A stretch of 64,000 bases of DNA from JBHYGK01 sp051859045 (GCA_051859045.1 JBHYGK010000008.1:6540-70539), one strand, 5' to 3'. Numbered from the stretch's first letter, positions 49,302 to 60,475 are shown. The notes: generated from the sequence alone by a model not told the origin. A program made the numbers and translations.

Positions 49302-49891
49302 GGGGCCAGCCTCGCGGCCAGCGTGGCCACGCGCCGGCCCAGCGCGCGCGCCAGGCGCTGCTCGGCGGGGCTCGGCTCGGGGTCGTCCTGGGCGCCGGCG
49401 ACGTGGCTGGCGCCATAGGGCGTGCCGCCCTCGCGGGTGGTGGAGAGGTCGGGCTCGGAGTAGGGCAGGCCGGCCACGACCATCCCGTGGTGCAGCAGCG
49501 GCAGCAGCATCGTCAGCAGCGTCGACTCCTGGCCGCCGTGCATGCTGGCGCTCGAGGTGAACACCGCGCCGGGCTTGCCGGCCAGGGTGCCCGAGGCCCA
49601 TTCGGCGCCGGTGGTGTCGAGGAAATGCTTGAGCGGCGCGGCCATGTTGCCGAAGCGCGTCGGGCTGCCGAGCAGCAGGCCGGCGCACTCCGCGAGGTCG
49701 CGCTTCTCGACGTAGGGCGCGCCCTCCTCGGGCACCGGCGGCGAGGCGAGGGTGGTCGTGGACGCCACCGGCGGCACGCTGCGCAGGCGCGCGGCCATGC
49801 CCGGCACCTCCTCGATGCCGCGGGCGATGTGGCGGGCGAGCCGGGCGACCGAGCCGCCGCGGCTGTAGTAGAGGACCAGGATGTCGGGCAT
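49298..49891 (-). CDS. wrbA: NAD(P)H:quinone oxidoreductase, WrbA-type flavodoxin-like
   Basis: A 197-residue flavodoxin-fold quinone reductase. It has the FMN phosphate loop LVLYYSRGGSVARLA at the N-terminus, GSPTRFGNMAAPLKHFLD and SASMHGGQESTLLTMLLPLL, which are hallmark WrbA blocks. It reduces quinones by two electrons to limit oxidative stress. It is translationally coupled to the DUF2069 gene and diverges from yihY. Confidence 0.93.
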   Translation of the reverse strand: MPDILVLYYSRGGSVARLARHIARGIEEVPGMAARLRSVPPVASTTTLASPPVPEEGAPYVEKRDLAECAGLLLGSPTRFGNMAAPLKHFLDTTGAEWASGTLAGKPGAVFTSSASMHGGQESTLLTMLLPLLHHGMVVAGLPYSEPDLSTTREGGTPYGASHVAGAQDDPEPSPAEQRLARALGRRVATLAARLAP

Positions 49892-50000
49892 CGGGCGGGA
49901 CCGCGGGGCCAGGGGTGCGCAGGGTAGCGCGGCCGCGCGTCGCCGCGGCGTGCGCGGCCCCCGCGTCCCCGGGCCGGGCCCGCTTTGCTAGGCTCCGCGC

Positions 50001-51287
50001 ATGCCCATGATCGCCTTCCGCCGCTGGCTGCTCGGCCCCGAGCGCGAGCGCACCCGCAGCTTCGTCACCTTCCTCTGGCAGCGCTTCCTCGCCGACCGCT
50101 GCTTCGAGACCGCCGGCGCGCTCAGCTACTCCACCGTCTTCGCGCTGGTCCCGCTGGCCACCGTGGCCTTCGGCGTGCTCTCGGCGTTCCCGGTGTTCGA
50201 GGCTTGGAGCGGGGCGCTGAGCGACTTCATCTTCCAGCACTTCGTGCCGGGCGCGGCGCGCGCGGTGCAGGACTACGTCGGCGACTTCGCCGGCACCGCC
50301 AGCCGGCTCACCCTGGCCGGCGTGGCGGGCGTGATGGTGGTGGCGCTGGTGACGATGGCCGGCATCGAGCAGACCTTCAACCGGATCTGGCGGGTGTCGA
50401 GCCCGCGCCCCCGGCTGACCCGCTTCCTGGTGTTCTGGACGGTGCTGACCCTGGGCAGCTTCGTCGCGGTGGCCAGCCTGGCGGTGTCGACGACCCTGCT
50501 GTCGCTGCCGGCCTTCGGCGGCGAGGAGGCGCGCACGCTCGGCGGCCACCTGCTGCGCTGGGTGCCCACGGTGCTGCTGCTGGGCGGCTTCACCGCCGCC
50601 TACATGGTGGTGCCGAACCGCACCGTGGCCTGGCGCCACGCGCTGGCGGGCGCGACGCTGGCGACGCTGGTGTTCGAGGGCGCGAAGTGGGGCCTCACCG
50701 CCTACCTGCGCACGGTGCCGGCCTACCAGCAGCTCTACGGCGCGCTCGCGGTGCTGCCGATCTTCCTGCTCTGGGTGTACCTGAGCTGGGTGGCGGTGCT
50801 GCTGGGCGCATCGCTGGCGGCGTCGCTGTCGTCGTTCCGCTTCCTGCCCGCGGCGCGGCGCCTGCCCGCCGGGCACGAGCTCTACGCGCTGCTGCGCCTG
50901 CTCGGCCGGCTGCAGGCGCGGCGCGCCAGCGGCGGCTCGCTGCACGGCGCCGAGCTGCACGCGCTCGAGCCCATGCTCAGCGACGACCTGATGCAGCGCA
51001 TGCTCGGCGACCTGCACCGGATCGGCGCGGTCGCCCGCGACGAGGGCGGCGGCTGGCTGCTGGCCCGCGACCTCGACGCGCTTCCGCTGGGCGAGCTCTA
51101 CGAGGCCGGCGCGCTGCGCATCCCGCTGGACGCCGCCGCGCTGCCCGACCGCGGCGACGCGTTCGGCGCCCCGGCGGCGGCCGCGCTGGACGCGCTGCGC
51201 GACCCCCTTCGCGTCCTCTTGAGCCGCAGCGTTGCTAGCCTGCTCGCCCCCGCCGAACCGCCCGCGCCCGGAGCGCCCGCCCCATGA
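50001..51287 (+). CDS. YihY/BrkB family inner-membrane protein
   Basis: A 428-residue protein with a YihY domain of about six transmembrane helices (residues about 35-285; blocks ALSYSTVFALVPLATVAFG and YGALAVLPIFLLWVYLSW). A soluble C-terminal region of about 130 residues follows that resembles a winged-helix-like tail. The family was once annotated as ribonuclease BN, a name now considered wrong; its role in the membrane is undefined. The stop overlaps the ATG of the thioredoxin gene (ATGA). The in-frame start MPMIAFRR at 50001 looks natural. Confidence 0.88.
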   Translation: MPMIAFRRWLLGPERERTRSFVTFLWQRFLADRCFETAGALSYSTVFALVPLATVAFGVLSAFPVFEAWSGALSDFIFQHFVPGAARAVQDYVGDFAGTASRLTLAGVAGVMVVALVTMAGIEQTFNRIWRVSSPRPRLTRFLVFWTVLTLGSFVAVASLAVSTTLLSLPAFGGEEARTLGGHLLRWVPTVLLLGGFTAAYMVVPNRTVAWRHALAGATLATLVFEGAKWGLTAYLRTVPAYQQLYGALAVLPIFLLWVYLSWVAVLLGASLAASLSSFRFLPAARRLPAGHELYALLRLLGRLQARRASGGSLHGAELHALEPMLSDDLMQRMLGDLHRIGAVARDEGGGWLLARDLDALPLGELYEAGALRIPLDAAALPDRGDAFGAPAAAALDALRDPLRVLLSRSVASLLAPAEPPAPGAPAP

Positions 51288-51820
51288 CCCCGACCCTCCG
51301 CCTGCGCCCGGCCGCCGCCGCGCTCGCCCTGCTGCTCGCCGCCGCGGCCGCCGCCCCGGCCGTCGCCACGCCCGCCCCGGCTGCGGCCCCCGGGGCCCCG
51401 CGCGTGCCCGCCCTCGCGGTCACCACCCTCGACGGCCAGGCCTGGGACATCGCCGCGCAGCGCGGCTCGTGGGTGTTCGTGAACTACTGGGCCACCTGGT
51501 GCGCCCCCTGCCTGCGCGAGATGCCCGAGCTCGACGAGCTCGACCACGCGCGCGACGACCTGGTGGTCATCGGCCTGGCCTACGAGGAGACCACCGAGGA
51601 CGCCCTGCGCGCCGCGCTGGCCCAGCGCCCGGTGCGCTATCCGATCGCGCTGGTGGACGTGTTCGCGCCGCCGCCTGACTTCGACGTGCCGCGCGGCCTG
51701 CCGATGAGCTGGCTGATCAACCCGCGCGGCGAGATCGTGAAGCCCTTCCTCGGCCCGGTCACCGGCGCGGAGATCGAGGCCGCCATCGCCGAGGCCCTCG
51801 CCGCCGACGCCGCCGGCTGA
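51284..51820 (+). CDS. TlpA-like periplasmic thioredoxin
   Basis: A 178-residue exported thioredoxin-fold protein. An Ala-rich signal peptide (residues 1 to about 29) is followed by the redox motif WCAPC with Cys73 and Cys76 inside FVNYWATWCAPCLREMPELD. The cis-proline loop is GLPMSWLINPRG. It resembles TlpA/ResA proteins that reduce periplasmic disulfides. Its start overlaps the yihY stop, so the two are cotranscribed, as in Pseudomonas. Confidence 0.88.
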   Translation: MTPTLRLRPAAAALALLLAAAAAAPAVATPAPAAAPGAPRVPALAVTTLDGQAWDIAAQRGSWVFVNYWATWCAPCLREMPELDELDHARDDLVVIGLAYEETTEDALRAALAQRPVRYPIALVDVFAPPPDFDVPRGLPMSWLINPRGEIVKPFLGPVTGAEIEAAIAEALAADAAG

Positions 51821-51848
51821 GCGGGCGCCGCGGCGCCCGGCCGCGCCG

Positions 51849-52622
51849 TCACCAGCGCGGCTTGATCGGCTTCACCGGGCCGCGGTAGCGCTCCTTCAGC
51901 GGCTTGCCCGCCAGCGGCGGCAGCGTGATCGGCTCCGCGGGCAGGGTGCAGTCCGGCGCGTGGTCGAGCAGGTGGCGGATCAGCGCCAGCCGGCCGGCCT
52001 TCTGGTCGTTGAAGTCCACCAGCGTCCACGGCGCGTGCCGGGTGTGGGTGGCCTCGAGCATCGCGTCGCGCGCCCGGCCGTACTCGGCGTACTTCGCCCG
52101 CGACTCCAGGTCGACGGGGCTGAGCTTCCAGCGCTTGAGCGGGTCGCTGGCGCGCTCGGCGAAGCGCGCCTCCTGCTCGGCCTGGTCGACGCAGAGCCAG
52201 TACTTCGCCAGCAGCACGCCGTCCTCGACCAGGGCGCGCTCGAACACCGGCGCGTCGCGCAGGAAGTCGCGGTACTGCTGCGGGGTGCAGTAGCCCATCA
52301 CGTGCTCGACGCCGGCGCGGTTGTACCAGCTGCGGTCGAACAGCACGAGCTCGCCGGCCGCCGGCAGGTGGGCGATGTAGCGCTGGAAGTACCACTGGCC
52401 GCGCTCGCGGTCGTCGGGCTTGGGCAGGGCCACCACGCGGACCTGGCGCGGATTGAGCCGCTCCGACAGCGCATGGATCGCGCCGCCCTTGCCGGCGGTG
52501 TCGCGGCCCTCGATCACCACCACCATGCGCCGCCCGGTGTGCTTGAGCCAGCGCGCGAGCGCCTCGAGCTCGCGCTGCATCGGCTCCAGGGCCGCTTCGT
52601 AGTCCTTGCGCTTGAGTCCCAT
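51849..52622 (-). CDS. ppk2: Polyphosphate kinase 2
   Basis: A 257-residue single-domain PPK2 that phosphorylates nucleoside di- or monophosphates using polyphosphate. Walker A is EGRDTAGKGG with Lys45, the lid region LVLFDRSWYNRAGVEHVMGY, and the base YFQRYIAHLP. Length and single-domain form fit class I (ADP/GDP-using) enzymes, though class cannot be proven here. It lies 84 bases after prfA on the same strand. Confidence 0.92.
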   Translation of the reverse strand: MGLKRKDYEAALEPMQRELEALARWLKHTGRRMVVVIEGRDTAGKGGAIHALSERLNPRQVRVVALPKPDDRERGQWYFQRYIAHLPAAGELVLFDRSWYNRAGVEHVMGYCTPQQYRDFLRDAPVFERALVEDGVLLAKYWLCVDQAEQEARFAERASDPLKRWKLSPVDLESRAKYAEYGRARDAMLEATHTRHAPWTLVDFNDQKAGRLALIRHLLDHAPDCTLPAEPITLPPLAGKPLKERYRGPVKPIKPRW

Positions 52623-52706
52623 CGTGTCCGCCGCCTCGTCGCCCGGGTCGGGCGACCATAGCGCGCGCGCCGCGGGTCGGGCGAGGCCCGGGGCGCGGCG
52701 CCGGGC

Positions 52707-53822
<1,116 letters not shown>

Positions 53823-55169
53823 CGGTGTCGGTGTCGAACAGCCGCGCGGCCGCGCGCGGCAGCTCGCGGTCGCCGGCCAGCGCGGCGGCGCGCAGCGCGG
53901 CGCTGGGCGCGTGCAGCAGCTTGTTGGTCAGCGTGTGGGCGAGGAAGTCCAGCACCTGCTGCGGGTCCTTGCCCGCCGCGAGCTGGGCGCGGGCCTTGGC
54001 CAGCACGTCCTCGCGCTGGGCCTCGCCGGCGGCGCGCAGGCGCTTGAGCACGTCCTGGTGGTCCTCGGCCCGCCACCACGCCATGAACTGGCCGACCTGC
54101 AGGTCGATGATGGCCTCGGCCTCGCCGGCGGCCTCGCGGCGCGAGCGGCGGTTCTCCTCGATGACCTGCTCGAGGTCGTCGACGGTGTAGAGGAACGCGT
54201 CGCGCAACCCGGCGACCGCGGGGTCGATGTCCCGCGGCACCGCCAGGTCGAGCAGGAACATCGGGCGGTGCCGGCGCTGGGCCAGCGCGGCGCGGACCAT
54301 CGCCGCGTCCAGCACCGGCTCGCGCGCGGCGGTGGCCGAGATCACCACGTCGGCCTCGGCCAGGTGGCGCGGCAGGTCGGCCAGCGCCAGCGCGTAGCCG
54401 CCGAACTGCGCGGCCAGCGTCTGGGCGTGGGCGAGGGTGCGGTTGGCCACCAGCAGGCGCTTGACCTTGGCCTCGGCGAGGTGGCGGGCGGCCAGCTCGA
54501 TCGTCTCGCCGGCGCCGACCAGCAGCACCGTGGCCTCGTCGAGCTTGGCGAAGGCCTGCTGCGCGAGGCGCACGGCCGCGAACGCCACCGACACCGGGTG
54601 CGCGCCGATGCGGGTGTCGGTGCGGACCCGCTTGGCGACCTGGAAGGTGTGCTGGAACAGGCGGTCGAGCGGGGTCTTGAGCGCGTGCGCGTCGCGGGCG
54701 CGGGCCCAGGCGTCCTTCACCTGGCCGAGGATCTGCGGCTCGCCGAGCACCATCGAGTCCAGGCCCGTCGCCACCCGGAACAGGTGGCGCACCGCCGCGT
54801 CGTCGTGGTGGCGGTAGAGGTAGTCGGCCAGCGCGGACGGCTCGACGCCGTGGTGCTGGGCCAGCCAGGCCTCGACCGCGGCCTCGGCGCCGGGCGCCAC
54901 GCGGGCGTAGAGCTCGGTGCGGTTGCAGGTGGAGAGCAGCGCCGCCTCCTCGACCCCGGCCAGCGCCGTCAGCTCGGCCAGCGCGCCGGGCAGCGCCTCC
55001 GGGCCCACGGCCACGCGCTCGCGCAGCGCGAGCGGCGCGGTCTGGTGGTTGAGTCCGAGGGCGTAGAGGGGCATCGGGAGGAGGGCTTGCGCTAGAGTGG
55101 GAGGCCCGAGAGGGCCGCGCCTTGGAGGCCTTGGGGCGCGGATTCTAACCGCTAGGCGCCCCCGCCCCC

Positions 55170-56981
55170 ATGATCCTGCGCAAGCCGCTGCGTCCGACGC
55201 GTCGACACCCCTCCCCGCCGCTGCCCGCCCTCGCGCTGGCGGGCGCGCTGCTGCTGGCCGCGCTGGCCCCGGCGCCGGCGCGCGCGACGCCCCTCGCCCC
55301 GGCCCCGGCCCCTGCGCCGCCCGCGGCCGACCAGGGCCTGGTGGAGGCCCTCGAGCCGCTGCTGGTGGCGGAGTTCGCGCTGCAGTCCGGTCGGGTCGCC
55401 GACGGCGCCCGGGCCTACCTCGCCGCCGCCCGGGCGATGCCCGAGCCCGGCCTCGCCGAGCGCGCCACCCGGCTGGCCCTGGTCGCCGGCGACCAGGCCC
55501 TGGCCCGCGAGGCGCTGGCGCTGTGGCGCGCGACCGATCCCGCGGCGCTCGGCCCGCGCTCGGCCTCGGCCCAGCTCGCGCTGCGGGCCGGCGACCGGGC
55601 GACCGCGGTCGAGGACCTCGCCGCCCTGCTGGCCGACGTCGAGGGCGAGGGCTGGAAGGAGGCGCTGCAGGTGCTGGCCACCGAGGCGCCCGAGGGCGAG
55701 GCGGCGGCCGTGCTGCGCCTGCTGCTGGAGCGCGACGCGCTGCCGCCGGCCTTCCGCGCCTGGCTCGCGTATGGCGGCCTCGCCCAGCGCCTCGGCGAGC
55801 CCGCGCTCGCCGATCGCATCGTCGACGGCATCGTGCGGCGCTTCCCCGACGAGCCCCGCGCGTGGCTGCTGCAGGCCTCCCGGCTGCGCCGCCTGGGCGA
55901 CATCGACGGCGCCCGGAGCGCGGTCGAGCGCGCGCTGGAGGCGTCGCCGGGCGACAGCGGCCTGCGCCTGTCCGCCGCGGCCGAGCTCGACCTGCTCGGC
56001 GACCCCGTCGGCGCCGCGGCGGCGATCGCCCGCGGCCCGCAGGACACCGCCAGCTGGCAGGCCCGCGCCGCCTACCTCGCCAAGGCCGACGACCGCGCCG
56101 GCCTGGCCGCGCTGTACGACGAGATGCTGCCGCAGGCCACCGGGCCCGACGCCGGCCGCCGCCTGCTGCTGGCCCAGATCGCCGAGACCCTGGGGCGCGA
56201 TCCCGACGCCCTGGCCTGGTACCGCGGCGTGCCGAGCGGCGCCGCGCGCTCGCAGGCCCGGCTGCGCATCGCGGTGCTGCTGGCCCGCTCGGGGCGCCTC
56301 GACGAGGCGCGGGTCGAGCTGCGCGCGCTGCAGGGCGAGGACAGCGACGACGGCGAGCGCCTGCGCGACGCCTACCTGCTGGAGGCCGAGCTGATGGAGC
56401 GGGGCGACCGGCTCGAGGACGCCCTCGACGCGCTCGACCGCGGGCTGGCGGTGTTCGAGGAGGACCCGGCGCTGCTGTACGCCCGGGCCCTGCTCAACGA
56501 GCGCCTCGACCGGGTCGAGGCGGCGGTCGCCGACCTGCGCACCCTGGTGGCGCTGGACCCCGACGACCCGGTGGCGCTCAACGCGCTCGGCTACACGCTC
56601 GCCGACCGCACCGACCGCGCCGCCGAGGCGCTGGAGTGGATCCAGCGGGCGCTGGCGCTGGACCCCGACAACCCCGCCACGCTCGACAGCTACGGCTGGG
56701 CGCTGTTCCGCCTCGGCCGCCCCGAGGACGCGGTCGCGCCGCTTCGCGAGGCCTGGGCGGCGCAGCGCGACGCCGAGATCGCCGCCCACCTGGGCGAGGT
56801 GCTCTGGGTGCTGGGCCAGCGCGACGAGGCCCGCGCGGTGTGGGAGGAGGGCGCCGGCATCGAGCCGCGCAACCGCGCGCTGCGCCGGGCGCTCGAGGCG
56901 CACGGCGTCGAGCTGCCGGCGGCGCCCGCGCCCGCCGTCCCGTCGCCGCCCGACGCCTTCGCGCCGGAGCCGCCGCGATGA
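55170..56981 (+). CDS. Tetratricopeptide-repeat protein upstream of lolB
   Basis: A 603-residue exported protein. A signal peptide (residues 1 to about 38) is followed by TPR repeats throughout, clearest at about residues 430-570 (VALNALGYTLADRTDRAAEA, NPATLDSYGWALFRLGRPED). The usual TPR positions Trp, Gly, Ala and Pro are recognisable. A protein of this type sits directly before lolB in Pseudomonas and relatives and has no assigned function. The stop overlaps the lolB start (ATGA). It may act in envelope assembly, which is inference from the neighbour only. Confidence 0.85.
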   Translation: MILRKPLRPTRRHPSPPLPALALAGALLLAALAPAPARATPLAPAPAPAPPAADQGLVEALEPLLVAEFALQSGRVADGARAYLAAARAMPEPGLAERATRLALVAGDQALAREALALWRATDPAALGPRSASAQLALRAGDRATAVEDLAALLADVEGEGWKEALQVLATEAPEGEAAAVLRLLLERDALPPAFRAWLAYGGLAQRLGEPALADRIVDGIVRRFPDEPRAWLLQASRLRRLGDIDGARSAVERALEASPGDSGLRLSAAAELDLLGDPVGAAAAIARGPQDTASWQARAAYLAKADDRAGLAALYDEMLPQATGPDAGRRLLLAQIAETLGRDPDALAWYRGVPSGAARSQARLRIAVLLARSGRLDEARVELRALQGEDSDDGERLRDAYLLEAELMERGDRLEDALDALDRGLAVFEEDPALLYARALLNERLDRVEAAVADLRTLVALDPDDPVALNALGYTLADRTDRAAEALEWIQRALALDPDNPATLDSYGWALFRLGRPEDAVAPLREAWAAQRDAEIAAHLGEVLWVLGQRDEARAVWEEGAGIEPRNRALRRALEAHGVELPAAPAPAVPSPPDAFAPEPPR

Positions 56982-57628
56982 GCCGCCTCCGCACCGCGGC
57001 CTGGCGCGCGCTGCTGGTCCTCGGCGTGCTCGCGCTGGCGGCCTGCCGCCCCGATGCGGTCCGCGCGCCGCCGCCGGACGACGCGGTCGATCCCGCGCTG
57101 CAGGTGGCCTGGGTGGCCGCGCAGTCCGCCCGCGAGGCCACCCTCGCCGGCGAGCCCGACTGGGGCCTCGAGGGCCGGCTCGCGGTCAGCGTCGAGGGCG
57201 ACGGCGGCAGCGGCCGCCTCGACTGGCGCCAGCAGGGCGAGGACTACCGCTTCGTGCTCAGCGCCCCGGTCTCGCGGCGCAGCTGGCGGCTGGAGCGCCG
57301 TGCCGGCGCGGTCGAGCTCGACGGCCTCGAGGGCGGGCCCCGGGTCGGCGCGGACGCCGAGGCGCTGCTGCGCGAGGCGATCGGTTGGGACGTCCCGGTC
57401 GAAGCGCTCGCGGCCTGGGTCCGCGGCGCCCGCGCGCCGGGCCCGGCCGAGGTCGAGTACGCGCCCGACGGCCTGCCGCGGGTGATCGTCCAGGCCGGCT
57501 GGCGGGTGGAGTACCGCGAATGGCGCGGCGAGGGCCTCGCGGCCCGTCCGCGCCGGATCCACGCCGTCCGCGCCGGCACCAGCGTGCGCCTGGTCGTCGA
57601 CCGCTGGCTCGACGCGCCGGCGCCATGA
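56978..57628 (+). CDS. lolB: Outer-membrane lipoprotein receptor LolB
   Basis: LolB accepts lipoproteins from LolA and inserts them in the outer membrane. The 216-residue precursor has the lipobox ALAAC with acylated Cys23, then WGLEGRLAVSVEGDGGSGRL and DWRQQGEDYRFVLSAP, the conserved LolB beta-sheet start. Length is typical. It starts in the TPR stop codon and its own stop overlaps the ispE start. Confidence 0.93.
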   Translation: MSRLRTAAWRALLVLGVLALAACRPDAVRAPPPDDAVDPALQVAWVAAQSAREATLAGEPDWGLEGRLAVSVEGDGGSGRLDWRQQGEDYRFVLSAPVSRRSWRLERRAGAVELDGLEGGPRVGADAEALLREAIGWDVPVEALAAWVRGARAPGPAEVEYAPDGLPRVIVQAGWRVEYREWRGEGLAARPRRIHAVRAGTSVRLVVDRWLDAPAP

Positions 57629-58530
57629 TCGCGCCCGCCCCCGGCCACGCCGGCCCGGCCGGCGGCGTCCCCAGCGCGCGCCTGCCCGGCGGCGAGGCCT
57701 GGCCGGCCCCGGCCAAGCTCAACCTGTTCCTGCACATCACCGGCCGCCGGCCCGACGGCTACCACACGCTGCGCACGGTCTTCCGGCTGCTCGACTGGGG
57801 CGACACCGTGCACCTGCGGGTGCGCGACGACGGCGCGATCCTCCGCCACGGCCCCGATCCCGGCTGGGCCGAGGAGGCCGACCTCGCCGTGCGCGCCGCC
57901 CGGGCGCTGCAGGCGGCCACCGGCTGCCCGCTCGGGGCCGACGTCCTGGTCGAGAAGCGGATCCCCCACGGGGGCGGCTTCGGCGGCGGCTCCTCGGACG
58001 CCGCCACCGTGCTGCGGGTGCTGGACCGGGCCTGGGGCACGGGCCTGGGCCCGGACGCCCTGGCCCGGCTGGGGCTGGCGCTGGGGGCGGACGTGCCGGT
58101 CTTCGTCCACGGCCGCAACGCCTGGGCCGAGGGGCTGGGCGAGGTGCTGACCCCGCTCGACCTGCCCCCGGCCTGGTACCTGCTGGTCGACCCGGGGGTG
58201 GTCTCGCCGACCGCGGCCCTGTTCCAAGCGCCTGATTTGACCCGGGAAGCCCCGGCCGCCACAATGCGCGACTTCCTCTCCGGCGCCCTCAGGGGCAATG
58301 CCTTCGCACCGGTGCTGCGTCAGCGCGAACCGTCCGTCGATCGGGCCCTCTCGCAGCTTTCGCGCTTCGGCGAAGCCTGCCTCACCGGTTCCGGAGCGGG
58401 GTGCTTCGTGGCGTTCGCCACGCGCGCGGAGGCCGAGGCGGCCCTGCAGGCGTGGGGCGGGGGCCCGCGGGCATGGGTCGCGGCCGGCATGGCGCACTCG
58501 CCCCTGCTCGACCGGCTGGGCGCCGCGTAG
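57625..58530 (+). CDS. ispE: 4-diphosphocytidyl-2-C-methyl-D-erythritol kinase
   Basis: IspE phosphorylates CDP-ME in the MEP isoprenoid pathway. The 301-residue GHMP kinase has WPAPAKLNLFLHITGRRPDG, the ATP loop IPHGGGFGGGSSDAATVL and the C-terminal GSGAGCFVAF motif. An extra N-terminal stretch of about 27 residues precedes the PAPAKLN motif, slightly longer than usual; no better internal start was found. Its ATG overlaps the lolB stop. tRNA-Gln follows 25 bases later. Confidence 0.96.
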   Translation: MIAPAPGHAGPAGGVPSARLPGGEAWPAPAKLNLFLHITGRRPDGYHTLRTVFRLLDWGDTVHLRVRDDGAILRHGPDPGWAEEADLAVRAARALQAATGCPLGADVLVEKRIPHGGGFGGGSSDAATVLRVLDRAWGTGLGPDALARLGLALGADVPVFVHGRNAWAEGLGEVLTPLDLPPAWYLLVDPGVVSPTAALFQAPDLTREAPAATMRDFLSGALRGNAFAPVLRQREPSVDRALSQLSRFGEACLTGSGAGCFVAFATRAEAEAALQAWGGGPRAWVAAGMAHSPLLDRLGAA

Positions 58531-58555
58531 GCGCCCGGACGGGTCCAGTTCCTGC

Positions 58556-58632
58556 TGGGGCGTCGCCAAGTGGCCCAAGGCACCGGGTTTTGATCCCGGC
58601 ATCCGTAGGTTCGAATCCTACCGCCCCAGCCA
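58556..58632 (+). tRNA. tRNA-Gln (anticodon TTG)
   Basis: A 77-base tRNA with encoded CCA. The acceptor TGGGGCG pairs with CGCCCCA, discriminator G. The anticodon loop TTTTGAT gives TTG. It sits between ispE and prs, the same position as in Pseudomonas, and has no obvious promoter of its own, so it is probably cut from the operon transcript. Confidence 0.97.
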
Positions 58633-58707
58633 ATCCGAGGCGGTGGCCCGCGCGGCGCGGGCATCGCGGTGGTCCAACCCAAGGCGCAGGCGCGCGAGGT
58701 GCGGCGA

Positions 58708-59670
58708 GTGAAGAGCGACAACAACCTGCTGGTGTTCTCGGGCAACGCCAACCGTCCGCTGTCGCAGGCGGTGTGCAAGCGCCTGGGCGTGCGCCCGGGC
58801 AAGGCGCTCGTGGGCCGCTTCTCCGACGGCGAGGTGCAGGTCGAGATCGAGGAGAACGTGCGCCGCCAGGAGGTGTTCGTCATCCAGTCGACCAACGCCC
58901 CGACCGCCGAGAACTTCATGGAGCTGCTGGTGCTGATCGACGCGCTCAAGCGCGCCAGCGCCGCCTCCGTGACCGCGGTGGTGCCGTACTTCGGCTACGC
59001 CCGCCAGGACCGCCGCATGCGCTCCTCGCGCGTGCCGATCACGGCCAAGGTGGCGGCCAAGATGTTCTCGGCCGTCGGCACCGACCGGGTGCTCACGGTC
59101 GACCTGCACGCCGACCAGATCCAGGGCTTCTTCGACATCCCGGTCGACAACGTCTACGCCTCGCCGGTGCTGCTCGCCGACATCTGGCGGCACCAGGGCA
59201 CCGGCGACGGCCTGATCGTCGTCTCGCCCGACGTGGGCGGCGTGGTCCGCGCCCGCGCGATCGCCAAGCGCCTCGACGACGCCGACCTGGCGATCATCGA
59301 CAAGCGCCGCCCGCGCGCCAACGTCTCCACCGTCATGAACATCATCGGCGACGTCGCCGGCAAGACCTGCGTGCTCGTCGACGACATCGTCGACACCGCC
59401 GGCACGCTGTGCGCCGCCGCCAACGCGCTGAAGGACAACGGCGCGCGCAAGGTCGTCGCCTACTGCACCCACCCGGTGCTGTCGGGCGCGGCCATCAGCA
59501 ACATCGCCAATTCCCGGCTCGACGAGCTGGTGGTCACCGACACGATCCCGCTCTCCGACGCGGCCCGTGCCTGCGACCGCATCCGCCAGCTCAGCGTCGC
59601 CGAGCTGCTCGCGGAGACGATCCGCCGCATCGCCTTCGGCGAGTCGGTGAGCTCGCTCTACGTCGACTGA
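58708..59670 (+). CDS. prs: Ribose-phosphate pyrophosphokinase
   Basis: Prs makes PRPP from ribose 5-phosphate and ATP. From the GTG at 58708 the protein has 320 residues and starts MKSDNNLLVFSGNANRPLSQ, the normal family start. GAGGT at 58696-58700 with 7-base spacing decides this against GTGs further upstream. Motifs: VPYFGYARQDRRMRSSRVPI, DLHADQIQGFF and the PRPP loop VLVDDIVDTAGTLCAAA. Cytoplasmic hexamer in other bacteria. Confidence 0.96.
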   Translation: MKSDNNLLVFSGNANRPLSQAVCKRLGVRPGKALVGRFSDGEVQVEIEENVRRQEVFVIQSTNAPTAENFMELLVLIDALKRASAASVTAVVPYFGYARQDRRMRSSRVPITAKVAAKMFSAVGTDRVLTVDLHADQIQGFFDIPVDNVYASPVLLADIWRHQGTGDGLIVVSPDVGGVVRARAIAKRLDDADLAIIDKRRPRANVSTVMNIIGDVAGKTCVLVDDIVDTAGTLCAAANALKDNGARKVVAYCTHPVLSGAAISNIANSRLDELVVTDTIPLSDAARACDRIRQLSVAELLAETIRRIAFGESVSSLYVD

Positions 59671-59776
59671 CACCGAACACGGGGCCCCGGCCCCGCACCC
59701 CCTCCCCTGGTCGCGGGGGAGGATCACCGGCCCCCGCGAGGCGGGCCATCACGGCACCACAGAAGGTCACAATCCA

Positions 59777-60469
59777 ATGTCCCAGCACATCATCAAGGCC
59801 ACCAGCCGCAAGGTCGAGGGGAAGGGTGCGAGCCGCCGCCTCCGCCACGCCGGCCAGGTCCCGGCCGTCGTCTACGGCGGCGCCAACGCCGAGCCCGCCG
59901 CCATCCAGGTGGAGCACAACCACCTCTGGCTCGCCAGCCAGAACGAGTGGTTCTACGCCTCGATCCTCGACCTCGAGATCGACGGCAAGGCCGAGAAGGC
60001 CCTGCTGCGCGACATGCAGCGCCACCCGTACAAGCAGCAGATCATGCACCTGGACTTCCAGCGCGTGGACGCGAACACCGCCATCAAGTTCAACGTCCCG
60101 CTGCACTTCAAGAACCAGGAAGTCTCGCCGGCCGGCAAGACCGCCGGCGTCGTGATCACCCACGAGCTCAATGACGTGCACGTGCTCTGCCTGCCGGGCG
60201 ACCTGCCGGAGTTCATCGAGGTCGACCTCTCCGAGCTCAAGCTCGGCGACATCGTCCACCTCTCGCAGCTCAAGCTGCCGAAGGGCGTGACGATCCCCGA
60301 GCTGAAGCTGGGCAAGGCCCACGACCTGGCGGTCGTGATCGCCAAGCACGGCCGCGCCGAGGAAGCCGCCGCGGCCCCGGCCGCCGAGGTCCCGGCCAGC
60401 AAGCAGGCCGCCCCGGCCAAGGGCGCGCCGGCCAAGCCGGCCGACAAGAAGCCCGCCGGCAAGAAGTGA
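59777..60469 (+). CDS. rplY: 50S ribosomal protein L25 (general stress protein Ctc form)
   Basis: A 230-residue two-domain L25. The N-terminal part binds 5S rRNA (KGASRRLRHAGQVPAVVYGG, HPYKQQIMHLDFQRV). The C-terminal beta domain (about residues 95-195) is the Ctc extension. It ends in an Ala/Pro/Lys-rich tail (about 30 residues) that is probably disordered. A 106-base gap with two GC hairpins separates it from prs. A hairpin at 60476-60495 follows the stop. Confidence 0.96.
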   Translation: MSQHIIKATSRKVEGKGASRRLRHAGQVPAVVYGGANAEPAAIQVEHNHLWLASQNEWFYASILDLEIDGKAEKALLRDMQRHPYKQQIMHLDFQRVDANTAIKFNVPLHFKNQEVSPAGKTAGVVITHELNDVHVLCLPGDLPEFIEVDLSELKLGDIVHLSQLKLPKGVTIPELKLGKAHDLAVVIAKHGRAEEAAAAPAAEVPASKQAAPAKGAPAKPADKKPAGKK

Positions 60470-60475
60470 TCGGCG